In this document: piece by piece, positions 16,613 through 26,112 of the stretch | Layout of the letters: every line of letters starts with the position of its first letter | Numbering within the stretch: position 1 is the stretch's first letter | NCBI RefSeq assembly: GCF_900113575.1 | Contig: NZ_FOPV01000007.1 | Span: forward strand, 1 to 64,000 | Origin: Nitrosospira sp. Nsp14 | Lineage (GTDB): Bacteria > Pseudomonadota > Gammaproteobacteria > Burkholderiales > Nitrosomonadaceae | Length of the DNA stretch: 64,000 nucleotides | Direction of reading: 5' to 3' | Notes under the pieces: model-generated | Database searches by the model: none | What the model was told of the DNA's origin: nothing | The model's input: the letters and a program-made list of their open reading frames with translations, nothing else | Made by a program: the position numbers and the translations under genes

Positions 16613-17725
16613 ATGTCGCATATTCGCCATGTCCTGCCCTTTAGGTCATCCCACGGCAGCAGCACCAAGCGGGCCAGTCTTGCCCGAAATAGCTATCGGA
16701 AGCGCGCCAGATTTCCCTGGTTCTTTCTTGTATTGCTGCTGATGCCGTCTGCTATGACGTTAGCGGCTCCGGTCCCCACTGCCAAAGACATCATTACCTT
16801 GCTGGCGCTCACGCAGGACCAGGTGGCCAAGCTCGACCGGGGCGAAATCGTTCCACTGAAAATCGGTGAAGCAACTGAAAAAGAACTGGCGATGGGTCTG
16901 GCCATTTACCTGCCATCGCCACCGGCGAAACTCGTGGCTTACTTCAAGAGCGGTACACTAGCGTCGATCGACCCGGATACCATAGCTCGGGGCGATGTGC
17001 AGCCAGAATCAGATGCAGGTGCCTTCAAAAGGTTTGATTTTAAATTCAAGCAGAGCGATGAAGCCAAAGGTTTATTGAATGCCGCGGCGAGTGACCGGTT
17101 TAATTTATCCACTGATGAAATCCAGAGCTTTGCACTCCTTAAAAAAAAGCTCGCCGCCGCTGATAACACCGTTTTGGTTGCGGGCGTGACGCAACATTAT
17201 CGGGAGATTTTATTGCAGCGCTGGCAAACTTACCGCAAGGACGGTTTGTCAGGAATTGCACCCTACGCGCGACCTGGGCCAGAGGCTAGTCCTGCAAAGG
17301 AATTACGCACTGTTACCATTAGCAGCAATTTATTGGCACGCTACTACCCCGATCTGTATCAGGCTTGGCAGAATTATCCCGTCACATTGCCGACTGGCGC
17401 CGAGGAGCAATTTTATTGGCTCAACCGGAAAGTGGAAGACCGGCCCACTGCTATTCTCGGCCATCTCGTCCTGCAAACCTCCAATGCTGGTTCGGTGATT
17501 CTGGCAAGACACTTCTTTGTCGGGCACTCCTACAACTCCAGCCAGTTGATAGTTGGTTGCCTGCCGTATCGTAATGGGTCCCTCGTATTTTATGCGCATC
17601 GAACTTCCACTGATCAGGTCGCCGGAATGGGCAGCAGCTTGAAGCATAGCATCGGCCGCGAGCAGATGAAGGAGCAGATGGTCAAGAACCTGGAGCGGCT
17701 GCGCTCCGCAAGTCGATCCTTCTAG
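16613..17725 (+). CDS. Exported protein of unknown function
   Basis: ATG 16613 (GGGG upstream) is preferred over an upstream in-frame start at 16568. It gives 370 residues with a basic N-terminus, then a hydrophobic segment (FPWFFLVLLLMPSAMTLA) that is either a signal peptide cleaved near LAA-PVP or an anchor. The mature protein has no motif I recognise; conserved-looking parts are GLAIYLPSPPAKLVAYFKSG and ARHFFVGHSYNSSQLIVGCL. It is probably periplasmic. No operon partner. Confidence 0.65.
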   Translation: MSHIRHVLPFRSSHGSSTKRASLARNSYRKRARFPWFFLVLLLMPSAMTLAAPVPTAKDIITLLALTQDQVAKLDRGEIVPLKIGEATEKELAMGLAIYLPSPPAKLVAYFKSGTLASIDPDTIARGDVQPESDAGAFKRFDFKFKQSDEAKGLLNAAASDRFNLSTDEIQSFALLKKKLAAADNTVLVAGVTQHYREILLQRWQTYRKDGLSGIAPYARPGPEASPAKELRTVTISSNLLARYYPDLYQAWQNYPVTLPTGAEEQFYWLNRKVEDRPTAILGHLVLQTSNAGSVILARHFFVGHSYNSSQLIVGCLPYRNGSLVFYAHRTSTDQVAGMGSSLKHSIGREQMKEQMVKNLERLRSASRSF

Positions 17726-17969
17726 GCTAGATATCACGCGTAGGGAACTGCTAGCCGGCGCTGACAGTTTGAGTCTCTGGAAATGTGTTGTGGGCCGAAG
17801 CCGCGGAGCCCTTGCAGAGAAAGCCGATCGCGATATCGTGAATATCGTGAGACGGCTCACGGCGCAACATCGTGGTAGTTTGCCCTACGTAACCCTCAGC
17901 GTAGCCCCTTCGCCACGAGCGCACGCCTCAGCGCCGCGCGAGCTCACCTACCCCATTGCATCAATGCCG

Positions 17970-18438
17970 CTAGTCCTTCCCCGCCCGTTGGAGGGATTCC
18001 AGCACCCGATCAAGTGAGAAACTCCCTGCCTTCTGTCGCGGCGGGAATTCCTTGAAGGTCGCGAGGAACTGCCCTACCTACTGCTGCCCCGGCACGAGCA
18101 GGAACATGTGCTTCCGCTCTCCAGCGCCCGTAATCCATGCCGCTGTCGCCGGTTTCAAAAGGATCTGAGCGAATATTAACGAGCTTGGGAAAGCGAAGGG
18201 TCACGAAAGGCTCCTGCCAGGCATCCAAGCCATGCGCGCGCTGTTCCGCGAACACCAGCTTCCACTGGTTGTGGCGGAGCGCCAGCAACGAGCCGTCGTC
18301 ATTGAAGTAGAAGCACTCCTTGCGCGGACTCGGGGTGTTGCCGGCGTGGGCGTCGGTGATATTGTAGCCGTCGAGATGCACTTCCCACCTTTGTCGAAAT
18401 GGCGTGCCGCTCAGCCCGTGTTTAACGAGTAGAAGCAT
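17970..18438 (-). pseudogene. Arylsulfatase C-terminal fragment, frameshifted
   Basis: Reading from 18438 down, the frame gives HLDGYNITDA, SPRKECFYFNDDGSLLALRH, QWKLVFAEQRA, EPFVTLRFPKLVNIRSDPFE, all typical of arylsulfatase C-termini. After GRWRAEAH the frame shifts: the continuation MFLLVPGQQ, then an in-frame TAG, then VGQFLATFKEFPPRQKAGSF and SLDRVLESLQRAGKD lies in another frame and ends at 17970. The catalytic N-terminal two thirds (CxPxR, metal site) is absent. With one frameshift, one nonsense codon and a truncation, it is clearly dead. The flanks 17726-17969 and 18439-18714 hold no credible gene. Confidence 0.85.
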
Positions 18439-18714
18439 TTGGACAGGTTATTTAGTTGCCATAGATCAAGAATTAGCGGGGGCCAACGAGCAGGGCAATT
18501 TAGTCTTGGTGAACGCTGAGGTAGCGGGGGCGAAGGTTCTGGCGTTCATTTTTTTGGTGCCCGCCGCGTTTATCATCCGAATCCGATCAGTTACAGCCTG
18601 CGCTGCCTGAAGATATCAGGACATCCGCAAAATATGGTCTAAACTGGGATTGCGCGACTCCCGCTGCCGGAGCAAGATTGTCGGGCTGAGGCCCCATCAG
18701 ATGAGGCAAGTACT

Positions 18715-19440
18715 GTGACGAGTACGAATCTAACGCGAAGGCGATGGCTGATCGCCATGGGTGCTTTAGGCTTTGGAAAGCCCCTGAATGCCTCGGTCGA
18801 AGCCCTCTTAGCCGGATCAGTGAATACCGAGCTTAATCCGCCTGATGCCCGTGGCGCGCTCGAACGACTGAAGAAGGGAAACCGGCGGTTCATGGAGGGT
18901 GTATCGCGTCATGCGCACGAAAGCGCTTCCTGGCGCAGCCTGCTGACCAAAACCCAAAAACCTTTCGCCACCGTTCTGGCTTGCAGCGATTCACGCGCGC
19001 CGCCCGAACTGATCTTCGACGTGGGGCTCGGCGATCTCTTTACGATCCGCTTGGCGGGCAACATCATTGCCGCAGACGTGATCGGCACCGTTCAATATGG
19101 CGTAGCCCATCTGCATACTCCATTGGTGGTCGTCCTGGGGCATGAAGGTTGCGGCGCGGTTGACGCCACTTTGGAGGAGATGCTCCACAAGCCCACGGAA
19201 CTGAAATACGTAGGGGCGCTGATCCGGTTGATCAAGCCCGGGCTAAAGGAGCTCGATCTGAACATGGACAGGACGGCGCTGCTGAGCGCTGCCGTTGAGG
19301 CGAATGTCCGGTGGTCGATGCAGCAACTATCCACAATGCCGGAAGCGGCACGGGCGCTACGGGAAAAACGTGTAAGCCTGGTAGGAGGCGTGTACGAGCT
19401 GGCGACAGGGCGAGTTCGCTTCCTTGATGGGGTGAGTTAA
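18715..19440 (+). CDS. Tat-exported beta-class carbonic anhydrase
   Basis: This 241-residue protein interconverts CO2 and bicarbonate. Zinc ligands C90, H143 and C146 (ACSDSR; GHEGCG) and the D92-R94 dyad are all present, as in a beta-CA. The N-terminus TRRRWLIAMGALGFG is a twin-arginine signal, so the enzyme is expected folded in the periplasm. The start codon is GTG 18715; the ribosome binding site is weak. It stands alone beside the sulfatase wreck. Confidence 0.92.
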   Translation: MTSTNLTRRRWLIAMGALGFGKPLNASVEALLAGSVNTELNPPDARGALERLKKGNRRFMEGVSRHAHESASWRSLLTKTQKPFATVLACSDSRAPPELIFDVGLGDLFTIRLAGNIIAADVIGTVQYGVAHLHTPLVVVLGHEGCGAVDATLEEMLHKPTELKYVGALIRLIKPGLKELDLNMDRTALLSAAVEANVRWSMQQLSTMPEAARALREKRVSLVGGVYELATGRVRFLDGVS

Positions 19441-19934
19441 AGGGAGGTGCCTCTGCGGTGGGAAGGTATTGCGGTCCACTTTATTGCGTTAATCGGCTTT
19501 CTGGGCGTTTTACGCGCTTGAGCATTGGCGCTTGCGCTTGAGATGCCCCTGCTGAAAAGGGGCAAGGCGGGCCGAAAAATGGCGCTTCGTCTCGTTCATG
19601 ACGAATGGAATGGTTCATGGCTTGCTCCTGTTTTCGCCACGTGCCAAAAACGAAGGGGTCCAAGTTTTACTGATCAGGAAACAAACCTTGCAATAGGTTT
19701 TCTTTGGTCTAAAGTAAATGGGTATTCTTCGAGCTTCACATTTGGACGGCATCTGGACAGCCATAGTAGAGGACAAATTTGTCGTAAGGAGCTTTACGAA
19801 ACGTGCGCTCTTTGAACGGCTCTGGTGGAACGACCAGGTCGTGTTTGACGCCGTTCATGCAGAGTTTTGTTGTACCTCACTAAAAAAAACGGGTCGAGCA
19901 CAACGACGTTGCCTCTTCAATTATCGAGCTAACT
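19441..19934. other. Intergenic region without a convincing gene
   Basis: Several short overlapping plus-strand frames occur (19525-19815, 19718-20029), but none has a family match I recognise or a good start. A small inverted repeat (CTGGT...ACCAG) lies near 19820. It could contain decayed sequence from the 5' side of the following gene. Confidence 0.4.
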
Positions 19935-20768
19935 ATGAAAGACTTAATCGTACCAACCGCTTATGTTTGGGTCACGCCAGCGTGGGCGTCAGATTCGCCC
20001 GTCGATCATACGTGGGTTACCACTTATGATAATCAAATTACACCGTTACCGGACGTCGAAGCGGTCGCCGCGCGAGGGGAGCGTTACTGGTTTTGTTGGG
20101 GGAGCTTCCACGCCGGTGGGAACCCGGCTGCCCCACTGCGTTCGGGTGCTGTGGACATTCCATTCGCTGACTGTCTGGTACGGCCAAACGCTGATTCACG
20201 CACGGATAGCGCTGCACGAGGAACAATATTCACATACGGTGCTGATGGTGTTTGTCATCAACTTGCCAATCAGGTACTTTGGGCAACAAAGGGCAATACC
20301 GGTGTTCCGTTGACAACGGCGGGAGCAAATGGATACAAGGCAAGTGTATTCTTTTACCAGATGTACGGTCGGGAGAAAGAAGCATGGAACGACAAGAAAA
20401 CGAGTTGCTCTCCAAATGGCGGCGGGGCTGGGGGAGGGGGAGGCAGCAATGAAATGACGGACGATCCTGACGACGATTTCGATAAAGACGCCCGGCGGAT
20501 TCTTCCGCCGGCCCGTTTTGCAGAACTGAAAGTGCTCCGGGAACAGTTTGGCGCCGAATTGCAGCTGGGCGCAGAGGCGAAAATCGACCTGCTGCCCGGT
20601 AAGCAGGCTGCAGCTGAGATAAACGACGCGATAAATATGTACTTGCGCGAGGTCGCCAAATTGCTGAGCAGAAGCGAATTCGAATCATTGTTTGGTTTTC
20701 CACCCGAACAACGGATTGAATTGGTAGATCCGAACATGGTGGGTTTAGATCGGGACGTTGAGCGTTAA
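19935..20768 (+). CDS. Two-part protein of unknown function with a Gly-rich linker
   Basis: This 277-residue protein has an N-terminal part (1-155) with compact motifs (HTWVTTYDNQ, YWFCWGSFHAGG, DIPFADCLVRPNADSRT, GVCHQLANQVLWAT, GYKASVFFYQMYGREKEAWN). It is rich in Trp, Cys and His, suggesting a folded, possibly enzymatic or metal-binding domain. A linker NGGGAGGGGGS joins it to an acidic, helical C-terminal part (DDPDDDFDKDARR...). No signal peptide is seen and the ribosome binding site is weak, so the true N-terminus may be lost. I do not recognise the family. Confidence 0.6.
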   Translation: MKDLIVPTAYVWVTPAWASDSPVDHTWVTTYDNQITPLPDVEAVAARGERYWFCWGSFHAGGNPAAPLRSGAVDIPFADCLVRPNADSRTDSAARGTIFTYGADGVCHQLANQVLWATKGNTGVPLTTAGANGYKASVFFYQMYGREKEAWNDKKTSCSPNGGGAGGGGGSNEMTDDPDDDFDKDARRILPPARFAELKVLREQFGAELQLGAEAKIDLLPGKQAAAEINDAINMYLREVAKLLSRSEFESLFGFPPEQRIELVDPNMVGLDRDVER

Positions 20769-21250
20769 TGACACTTTCCTTGAATGAATTTCCCGACAAT
20801 GTGATAGACAATTGTTCATGAGTGCCCGCATGCTGCAGGAGCCCTCAACGCCTGCTTATCTCAGCGGCGCTCCGTGCACTAGGGCGCCTGCGTATTGTTC
20901 CGAGTACACTATCGATCCTCTGCCAGTTTCCTGTGGTGGCCAATAACATGCCCGAGTTCCCAGCCCGCCGAATCCGGCTGCACAATACACCGCGGCAGTA
21001 CCGTTGCCTACTGATCCTTCCCTTGAACTTGGCCAGAGCGTTGCCACAGCCGCTTATTCCCTTGTTAGTTTAATGGCCGTCCCAAGCATCGCGGCATTGT
21101 ACACCGCAAGACGCAGACCGAAGTTCGCGGGATCGGGCCCTGCCTTACCTGATTCGACTCTCATAGCCCCGGTGAAGCGGTTGCTAGCGCCTGCGGCGGA
21201 TGGCATCTACTGATGCGTAATTGTATACATGAGCAGTTATTTGATCTGCT
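20769..21250. other. Intergenic region upstream of the second envelope module
   Basis: No credible gene, RNA or terminator was found. Short frames such as 21004-21213 have no family resemblance. The region ends at the conserved block of copy 2. Confidence 0.4.
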
Positions 21251-21299
21251 GCTATACTGAAATCGGTAGAAGTGCAGCCGAGAATGGATAGCACTCTTC
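21251..21299 (+). promoter_or_regulatory. Conserved upstream block, copy 2 (TATACT box and dyad)
   Basis: This matches 13554-13602 nearly base for base: GCTATACTGAAAT, then the dyad AGTGC (21271-21275) ... GCACT (21291-21295). The DNA immediately upstream is unrelated to copy 1, which makes this block the likely left boundary of the duplicated unit or its conserved promoter and 5'-UTR. Confidence 0.55.
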
Positions 21300-21369
21300 C
21301 GGACGACCTTAAGAAAACCGAGTCCCGCGTAAATTCGATTTGTTAACCGTAACCCTGATGGAGGTAAAA

Positions 21370-21867
21370 ATGATAAACAAAAATGCGTTTGACATGCTGC
21401 GCGCCGTTCTTTTACTCCTGGCTGCAATGGTGGCCATGCCAGCGTTTAGCGCTGGGCACACGGCAGGTTCCAGTGACATGGAAATAGCACGTGAAAAAAT
21501 AAAAGCGGATAAAAAGTTTGTTGTGGCGAAGAACATGGAGCTGACCGAGGAAGAGGGAAAGAAATTCTGGCCGGTGTACGAGGCCTATCAGGAGGATCTG
21601 CAAAAGATCAACCAGCGTATACTCAAGCTGATCAATGAGTATGCCGATGCCTACAATAAAGGCCAGGTCACAGACGCAACGGCACGGAAACTTACCGAGG
21701 AAGCGATTGATATCGAACACGACGAAGCGTCGTTAAAGAAGTCTTATGTGCCCAAGCTCAGCAAGGTTCTTCCTGGGGTAAAGGTGGCGCGTTACATTCA
21801 GATAGAGAACAAGGTCCGGGCCATTGTACGGTACGAACTTGCTAGCGCGATTCCGTTGGCGTATTGA
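21370..21867 (+). CDS. Helical periplasmic protein, paralogue 2
   Basis: This 165-residue protein starts at ATG 21370 (GGAGG upstream) rather than the open frame's start at 21340, because this gives the same MINK N-terminus as the paralogue. Signal peptide ends near AFSA-GH. LTEEEGKKFWPVYEAYQEDL and the C-terminal YVPKLSKVLPGVKVARYIQI are shared with the protein at 13674. It is probably a periplasmic stress or chaperone-like factor; family not characterised to my knowledge. Confidence 0.75.
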   Translation: MINKNAFDMLRAVLLLLAAMVAMPAFSAGHTAGSSDMEIAREKIKADKKFVVAKNMELTEEEGKKFWPVYEAYQEDLQKINQRILKLINEYADAYNKGQVTDATARKLTEEAIDIEHDEASLKKSYVPKLSKVLPGVKVARYIQIENKVRAIVRYELASAIPLAY

Positions 21868-21935
21868 TGCGATAGCCAAACTTCTATCGCAAGATAGATA
21901 GCGGAATGTTTCAAGTAGACAAGGCGAAGAGGAAG

Positions 21936-22403
21936 ATGATTTCGAGATCGACAATCTCCGGAGCGGTGCTGGCAGCGCTTGCCAGCGCTCCGGCGGTTGC
22001 GCAGCTGGTTATTTATCCCGCGAAGGGTCAGTCGGCAGCGCAACAGCAGAAGGATGAAACCGAGTGTCATGCATTCGCCAAGAAGCAGACGGGCCATGAC
22101 CCCGCGCAGTCCACCCAGTACGCGGTAGCGCCACCGCCGCAACATGAAGGTGAGCGGGTTCGAGGCGCCGCTCGCGGGGCAGCCGGCGGAGCGATAATTG
22201 GTGCCATCGCCGGCGGCGCCGGCACGGGCGCTGCGATTGGCGCCGTTGCGGGAACCATGGTGGGCGGCGCGCGCCAACGGCGGAAACAGGAGGAGTACCA
22301 ACAGGCTGCATCACAGCACGAGCAGGCCGAGGCACAGAAGCAACAGCAATTTCAGCGTGCCTATGCAGCGTGCTTTGAGGGCAAGGGCTACACCGTCAAG
22401 TAA
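21936..22403 (+). CDS. Exported glycine-zipper protein, paralogue 2
   Basis: This 155-residue protein is the same length as its paralogue at 14249 when started at ATG 21936 (AGAGGAAG upstream); the open frame reaches back to 21906. The signal peptide ends PAVA-QL. The glycine zipper (GAAGGAIIGAIAGGAGTGAA) is preserved, as are the two Cys (DETECHAF; AACFEGKGY) and the Gln-rich tail. Likely inserted in or associated with the envelope together with the helical protein. Confidence 0.8.
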   Translation: MISRSTISGAVLAALASAPAVAQLVIYPAKGQSAAQQQKDETECHAFAKKQTGHDPAQSTQYAVAPPPQHEGERVRGAARGAAGGAIIGAIAGGAGTGAAIGAVAGTMVGGARQRRKQEEYQQAASQHEQAEAQKQQQFQRAYAACFEGKGYTVK

Positions 22404-22860
22404 ACATCCCCAAACTATCGGTTGCTGTTCTCCGGCGGGGTACACGTAGCGGCTAACAACAGCTGCGGCTCGGAATGAGCCTCAGGCATTAAGCCGTGTC
22501 ATCCGCCAAAGCGGAGGATATCATCGACCGCCGCTCCAAAGCCGGCAAGTTCGGGCGCGAACAGTTATCGCCGAGGAGCGCTTTAAAGGTAGGGCGCTCT
22601 CCGGACAAGCTGGCGGCACAGGGAGAGGCACCATGAGCCGAGCGACCGGATGCCGGATATTAGTAGATAGTGGTTACCCCATCGGATAGAACCCCGGTTC
22701 TTACGGCGTTCTGCTTTATGGTTTGCCGAAACTTCCAAACTTGGATCTGGGACGCCGTGGTACATGGATATGGCTAATAGGCGATGTAGCTATCTGGGCG
22801 TACTTCTCCATGATCTGATATAATGCCGCCCTTTTGTCGTCCTGGCAAAGGAATTTATCT
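22404..22860. other. Intergenic region before typA
   Basis: No credible ORF is visible in these 457 bp. It presumably contains the typA promoter close to 22810-22840, where the DNA becomes AT-rich (CTGATATAATGC includes TATAAT at 22818-22823). I could not pair this with a firm -35 box. Confidence 0.45.
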
Positions 22861-24675
22861 ATGTCCCGTCCCATACGCAATATCGCCATCATCGCGCACG
22901 TCGATCACGGCAAGACTACTTTGGTCGACAAGCTGCTGCATCAGGCGGGTTCTTTCGCTGCGCACCAGCACATTGCAGACCGGGTGATGGATTCGAGCGA
23001 TATCGAGCGCGAGCGCGGTATCACCATCCTTGCCAAGAACTGCGCGGTCGATTACGAAGGTGTACATATCAATATCGTGGATACGCCGGGTCATGCCGAC
23101 TTCGGCGGCGAAGTCGAGCGTGTCCTGTCCATGGTCGATGGTGTGTTGCTGTTGGTCGATGCAGTCGAGGGACCCATGCCGCAGACACGCTTTGTAACCA
23201 AGAAAGCGCTCGCGCTGGGTTTGCGTCCGATCGTCGTGGTCAACAAGATAGACCGTCCCGGGGCGCGGCCGGACTGGGTGGTCAATCATACGTTCGATTT
23301 GTTCGACAAGCTGGGCGCAAATGAAGAACAGCTGGACTTTCCCGTCGTCTACGCCTCGGCGCTTAACGGTTATGCCACGACCGATTTGAAGCAAGCCGCG
23401 GCTGATATGCGCCCGCTGTTCGATATCATCCTCAGGCATGTTAAAGCGCCCGCGGGCAACGCAGACGAACCGTTGCAGCTTCAGATCAGCGCGCTGGATT
23501 ACTCCAGCTTCGTCGGGCGCATCGGCATTGGACGCATCAGCCGCGGCCGGCTCAGACCTGCCCAGGATGTCATGGTGATGGCCGGAACAGCCACCCCCAG
23601 GAAAGCCAGGGTCAACCAGGTGCTGGGTTTTCGCGGCATCGAACGCGTACAGCTGGAAGAGGCGCAGGCGGGTGACATTGTGTTGATCAACGGCATTGAA
23701 GAGCTCTGCATTGGCGCAACGCTCGCTGATATCAACCAGCCTGAAGCGCTACCGATGCCTGCTGTGGACGAGCCCACGCTTACGATGAATTTTCAGGTGA
23801 ATACGTCCCCCTTTGCTGGCAAGGAAGGCAAATTCGTTACCAGCCGGCAATTGCGGGAACGCCTCGAAAAGGAGCTTCTGACCAATGTTGCGATGAAACT
23901 GGAAGAAACCGGGGACACCGATTCATTCCTCGTCTCGGGCCGGGGCGAACTTCATCTTACGATTTTGCTGGAAAGCATGCGCCGGGAAGGCTATGAGCTT
24001 GCCGTGTCGCGTCCGCATGTGGTGCTACGGGAGATCGACGGGGTTAAATGCGAACCCTTCGAAATGCTGACGGTGGACGTCGAAGAAGCTCATCAGGGCG
24101 CGGTAATGGAAGCACTGGGAGCCCGTCGCGGCGATCTCCAGGATATGGTCTCGGACGAACGCGGGCGGGTGCGGCTGGACTATCGTATTCCTGCGCGCGG
24201 ACTGATCGGTTTCCAGTCCGACTTCATGACCATGACCCGGGGTACCGGCCTCATGAGTCACGTATTCGATGAGTATGCGCCGGTTCGCCCGGAAATTGCG
24301 GCGCGCCGCAACGGGGTGCTCATCTCCGCCGAGCAAGGGGAGGCCGTCGCCTACGCGCTTTGGAAACTGCAGGAGCGCGGACGCATGTTCGTCAGCCCGG
24401 GCGACCGCCTGTACGAGGGGATGGTAATCGGCATTCACAGCCGGGACAACGATCTGGTGGTCAATCCCATAAAAGGGAAACAATTGACGAATATACGCGC
24501 ATCCGGAACCGACGAGGCCGTGACCCTGACGCCCCCAATTCAGCTCACCCTGGAATCTGCCATCGAGTTCATCGCTGACGATGAGTTGGTGGAAATTACC
24601 CCAAAAACCATCCGCATCCGCAAGCGTTTTCTGCAGGATCATGAACGCAAGAAAGCTTCCCGCGCTGCTGCATAG
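22861..24675 (+). CDS. typA: Ribosome-associated GTPase TypA/BipA
   Basis: This 604-residue translational GTPase binds the 70S ribosome and helps assembly and stress adaptation. The start [20 protein letters not shown] holds the G1 loop. [12 protein letters not shown] (switch/G2), [12 protein letters not shown] (G3) and [13 protein letters not shown] (G4) follow, with EF-G-like domains and the BipA-specific C-terminal domain ending [13 protein letters not shown]. The frame opens at 22834, but ATG 22861 with AAAGGA upstream gives the standard N-terminus. Confidence 0.97.
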   Translation: MSRPIRNIAIIAHVDHGKTTLVDKLLHQAGSFAAHQHIADRVMDSSDIERERGITILAKNCAVDYEGVHINIVDTPGHADFGGEVERVLSMVDGVLLLVDAVEGPMPQTRFVTKKALALGLRPIVVVNKIDRPGARPDWVVNHTFDLFDKLGANEEQLDFPVVYASALNGYATTDLKQAAADMRPLFDIILRHVKAPAGNADEPLQLQISALDYSSFVGRIGIGRISRGRLRPAQDVMVMAGTATPRKARVNQVLGFRGIERVQLEEAQAGDIVLINGIEELCIGATLADINQPEALPMPAVDEPTLTMNFQVNTSPFAGKEGKFVTSRQLRERLEKELLTNVAMKLEETGDTDSFLVSGRGELHLTILLESMRREGYELAVSRPHVVLREIDGVKCEPFEMLTVDVEEAHQGAVMEALGARRGDLQDMVSDERGRVRLDYRIPARGLIGFQSDFMTMTRGTGLMSHVFDEYAPVRPEIAARRNGVLISAEQGEAVAYALWKLQERGRMFVSPGDRLYEGMVIGIHSRDNDLVVNPIKGKQLTNIRASGTDEAVTLTPPIQLTLESAIEFIADDELVEITPKTIRIRKRFLQDHERKKASRAAA

Positions 24676-24786
24676 CACGGCCGAACGGACAGGTGCCTGC
24701 CACGCCGTTCAGCCTGGCGTGCGGCATGGGGGCCATTTTCTTGGTCAGCTGATCCGCCGCGGCAATTAAGCGCAAGTCTGGTCGGC

Positions 24787-25410
24787 GTGAACGAAAAAAT
24801 CCTCTGGTATGTGGCCGACCCCATGTGCTCCTGGTGCTGGGGGTTCATGCCCGTGATCGAGCGCGTGCGGAATGATTATGATCAGCGTTTGAAGGTGGAG
24901 CTACTGCTTGGGGGGCTGCGGCCAGGCACCGAGCATCCACTGCCAGCAGCCCAGCGACAACAGATCATCGGTCATTGGCACGCCGTGCATCGCCTGACTG
25001 GACAGCCGTTTCGATTCGAGCGCGCAATGCCCGATGGGTTCATTTACGACACCGAGCCCGCCAGTCGCGCAGTGGTTGCCGTTTCGAAGCTCAGTCCGGA
25101 TGCGACCTTCGCTTTTTTTCGCGCAATTCAATCCGCCTTCTACGTTGAGCAGAGAAACGTCACCCAAGCCTCGGTGCTATCCGAACTGGCCGTCCACGTG
25201 GGGCTTGAGGCACAGGCCTTTCTGGACGCATTTGAATCCCAAGTGGCGCGGGATATTACGCAAAGTCATTTTCAAAAGGCGCGTCAGTTGGGCGTGCATG
25301 GTTTTCCCACGTTGATAGGGCAGCAGGGGGATTCCTATGCGCGGATTTCCAGCGGCTACTGCTCTTTCGAGGAATTAAATCCAAAAATCTGGCAGTGGTC
25401 GGATGCGTAG
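24787..25410 (+). CDS. DsbA-family thiol oxidoreductase-like protein
   Basis: This 207-residue protein starts at GTG 24787. It has a thioredoxin-fold active site C14-S-W-C17 (DPMCSWCWGF) and the cis-proline loop VHGFPTLI near residue 178. Without a signal peptide it should be cytoplasmic, as in the FrnE-like branch of the DsbA family. Natural partners are unknown. It lies 111 bp after typA on the same strand. Confidence 0.85.
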   Translation: MNEKILWYVADPMCSWCWGFMPVIERVRNDYDQRLKVELLLGGLRPGTEHPLPAAQRQQIIGHWHAVHRLTGQPFRFERAMPDGFIYDTEPASRAVVAVSKLSPDATFAFFRAIQSAFYVEQRNVTQASVLSELAVHVGLEAQAFLDAFESQVARDITQSHFQKARQLGVHGFPTLIGQQGDSYARISSGYCSFEELNPKIWQWSDA

Positions 25411-25474
25411 CACCAGTTAGACGCAAACTCGCCGTTAATATAATCATTAAGAACCCATCTTTCTCAGCTGAACC

Positions 25475-25963
25475 ATGCATGATTTCCGCTTGAGGCTGTT
25501 CGCGTTGGCTATTGCTTTCTCCATGTATTTTGTTTCCGCGCCTGTTTCTGCTGATCCGGGCGGCAATCATAAAGCAGGCAAGAATGGGCATTACAAGGGG
25601 GAGAAACGGAACAAGGGCAAAGGCGCGGGGAGCCCGAGAAACGGCTATCCCATGCGGGGATTTGACGAGCGCCAACGGCTTGCCGTGCATAATTATTTTA
25701 CACCTCGCTTCCAGAGCGGACATTGCCCACCGGGATTGGCAAAAAAGCATAATGGCTGCATGCCGCCAGGGCAGGCAAAATGGAGAGTAGGATACCCATT
25801 GCCGCAAGGCATGATCTATCATCCGCTGCCGCCCCACCTGATCAGTCAACTTGGGGTTCCAGGACCTGGCTATCGTTACGTGCGGGTGGCGGCGGATGTG
25901 TTGCTGATCGCAGCCGGCACGGGACTGGTTATTGACGCGATTCAAGACCTGAATGCAATGTGA
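25475..25963 (+). CDS. CigR/RcnB-like exported protein
   Basis: This 162-residue protein has a signal peptide ending VSA-DPG, then a Lys/Gly-rich basic stretch (HKAGKNGHYKGEKRNKGKG). The conserved C-terminal region follows: HCPPGLAKKHNGCMPPGQAKW, then GYPLPQGMIYHPLPPHL and PGYRYVRVAADVLLIAAGTGLVIDAI with a hydrophobic end segment. This is the CigR/RcnB-type family (periplasmic or inner-membrane; RcnB itself affects Ni/Co export). The two Cys may bind metal or form a disulfide. A terminator follows at 26076. Confidence 0.75.
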   Translation: MHDFRLRLFALAIAFSMYFVSAPVSADPGGNHKAGKNGHYKGEKRNKGKGAGSPRNGYPMRGFDERQRLAVHNYFTPRFQSGHCPPGLAKKHNGCMPPGQAKWRVGYPLPQGMIYHPLPPHLISQLGVPGPGYRYVRVAADVLLIAAGTGLVIDAIQDLNAM

Positions 25964-26075
25964 CCCATGATACGTTCCATAGCACGTTACATTGGGCCTA
26001 TCTTGCCCGGCCTGCCGGCTGTTAATACGCGGGGCTCCATTACCGCTCCGGCATGCTTGTCTCATTGATGAGCTG

Positions 26076-26112
26076 AACCCCGCGATTCATATCGCTTTGG
26101 CGGGGTTTTTGT
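26076..26112 (+). terminator. Rho-independent terminator
   Basis: The stem AACCCCGC (26076-26083) pairs with GCGGGGTT (26100-26107), followed by a T-rich tail. It lies 113 bp downstream of the CigR-like gene and probably ends its transcript. Confidence 0.8.

Larger units (their letters stand above)
21251..22403 (+). repeat. Segmental duplication, copy 2
   Basis: This is the second copy of the unit at 13554-14716, in direct orientation about 7.7 kb away. Both genes, their spacing and the upstream block are preserved. The encoded proteins differ by scattered substitutions, mostly near the mature N-terminus of the first protein, so the duplication is not recent. Confidence 0.8.
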
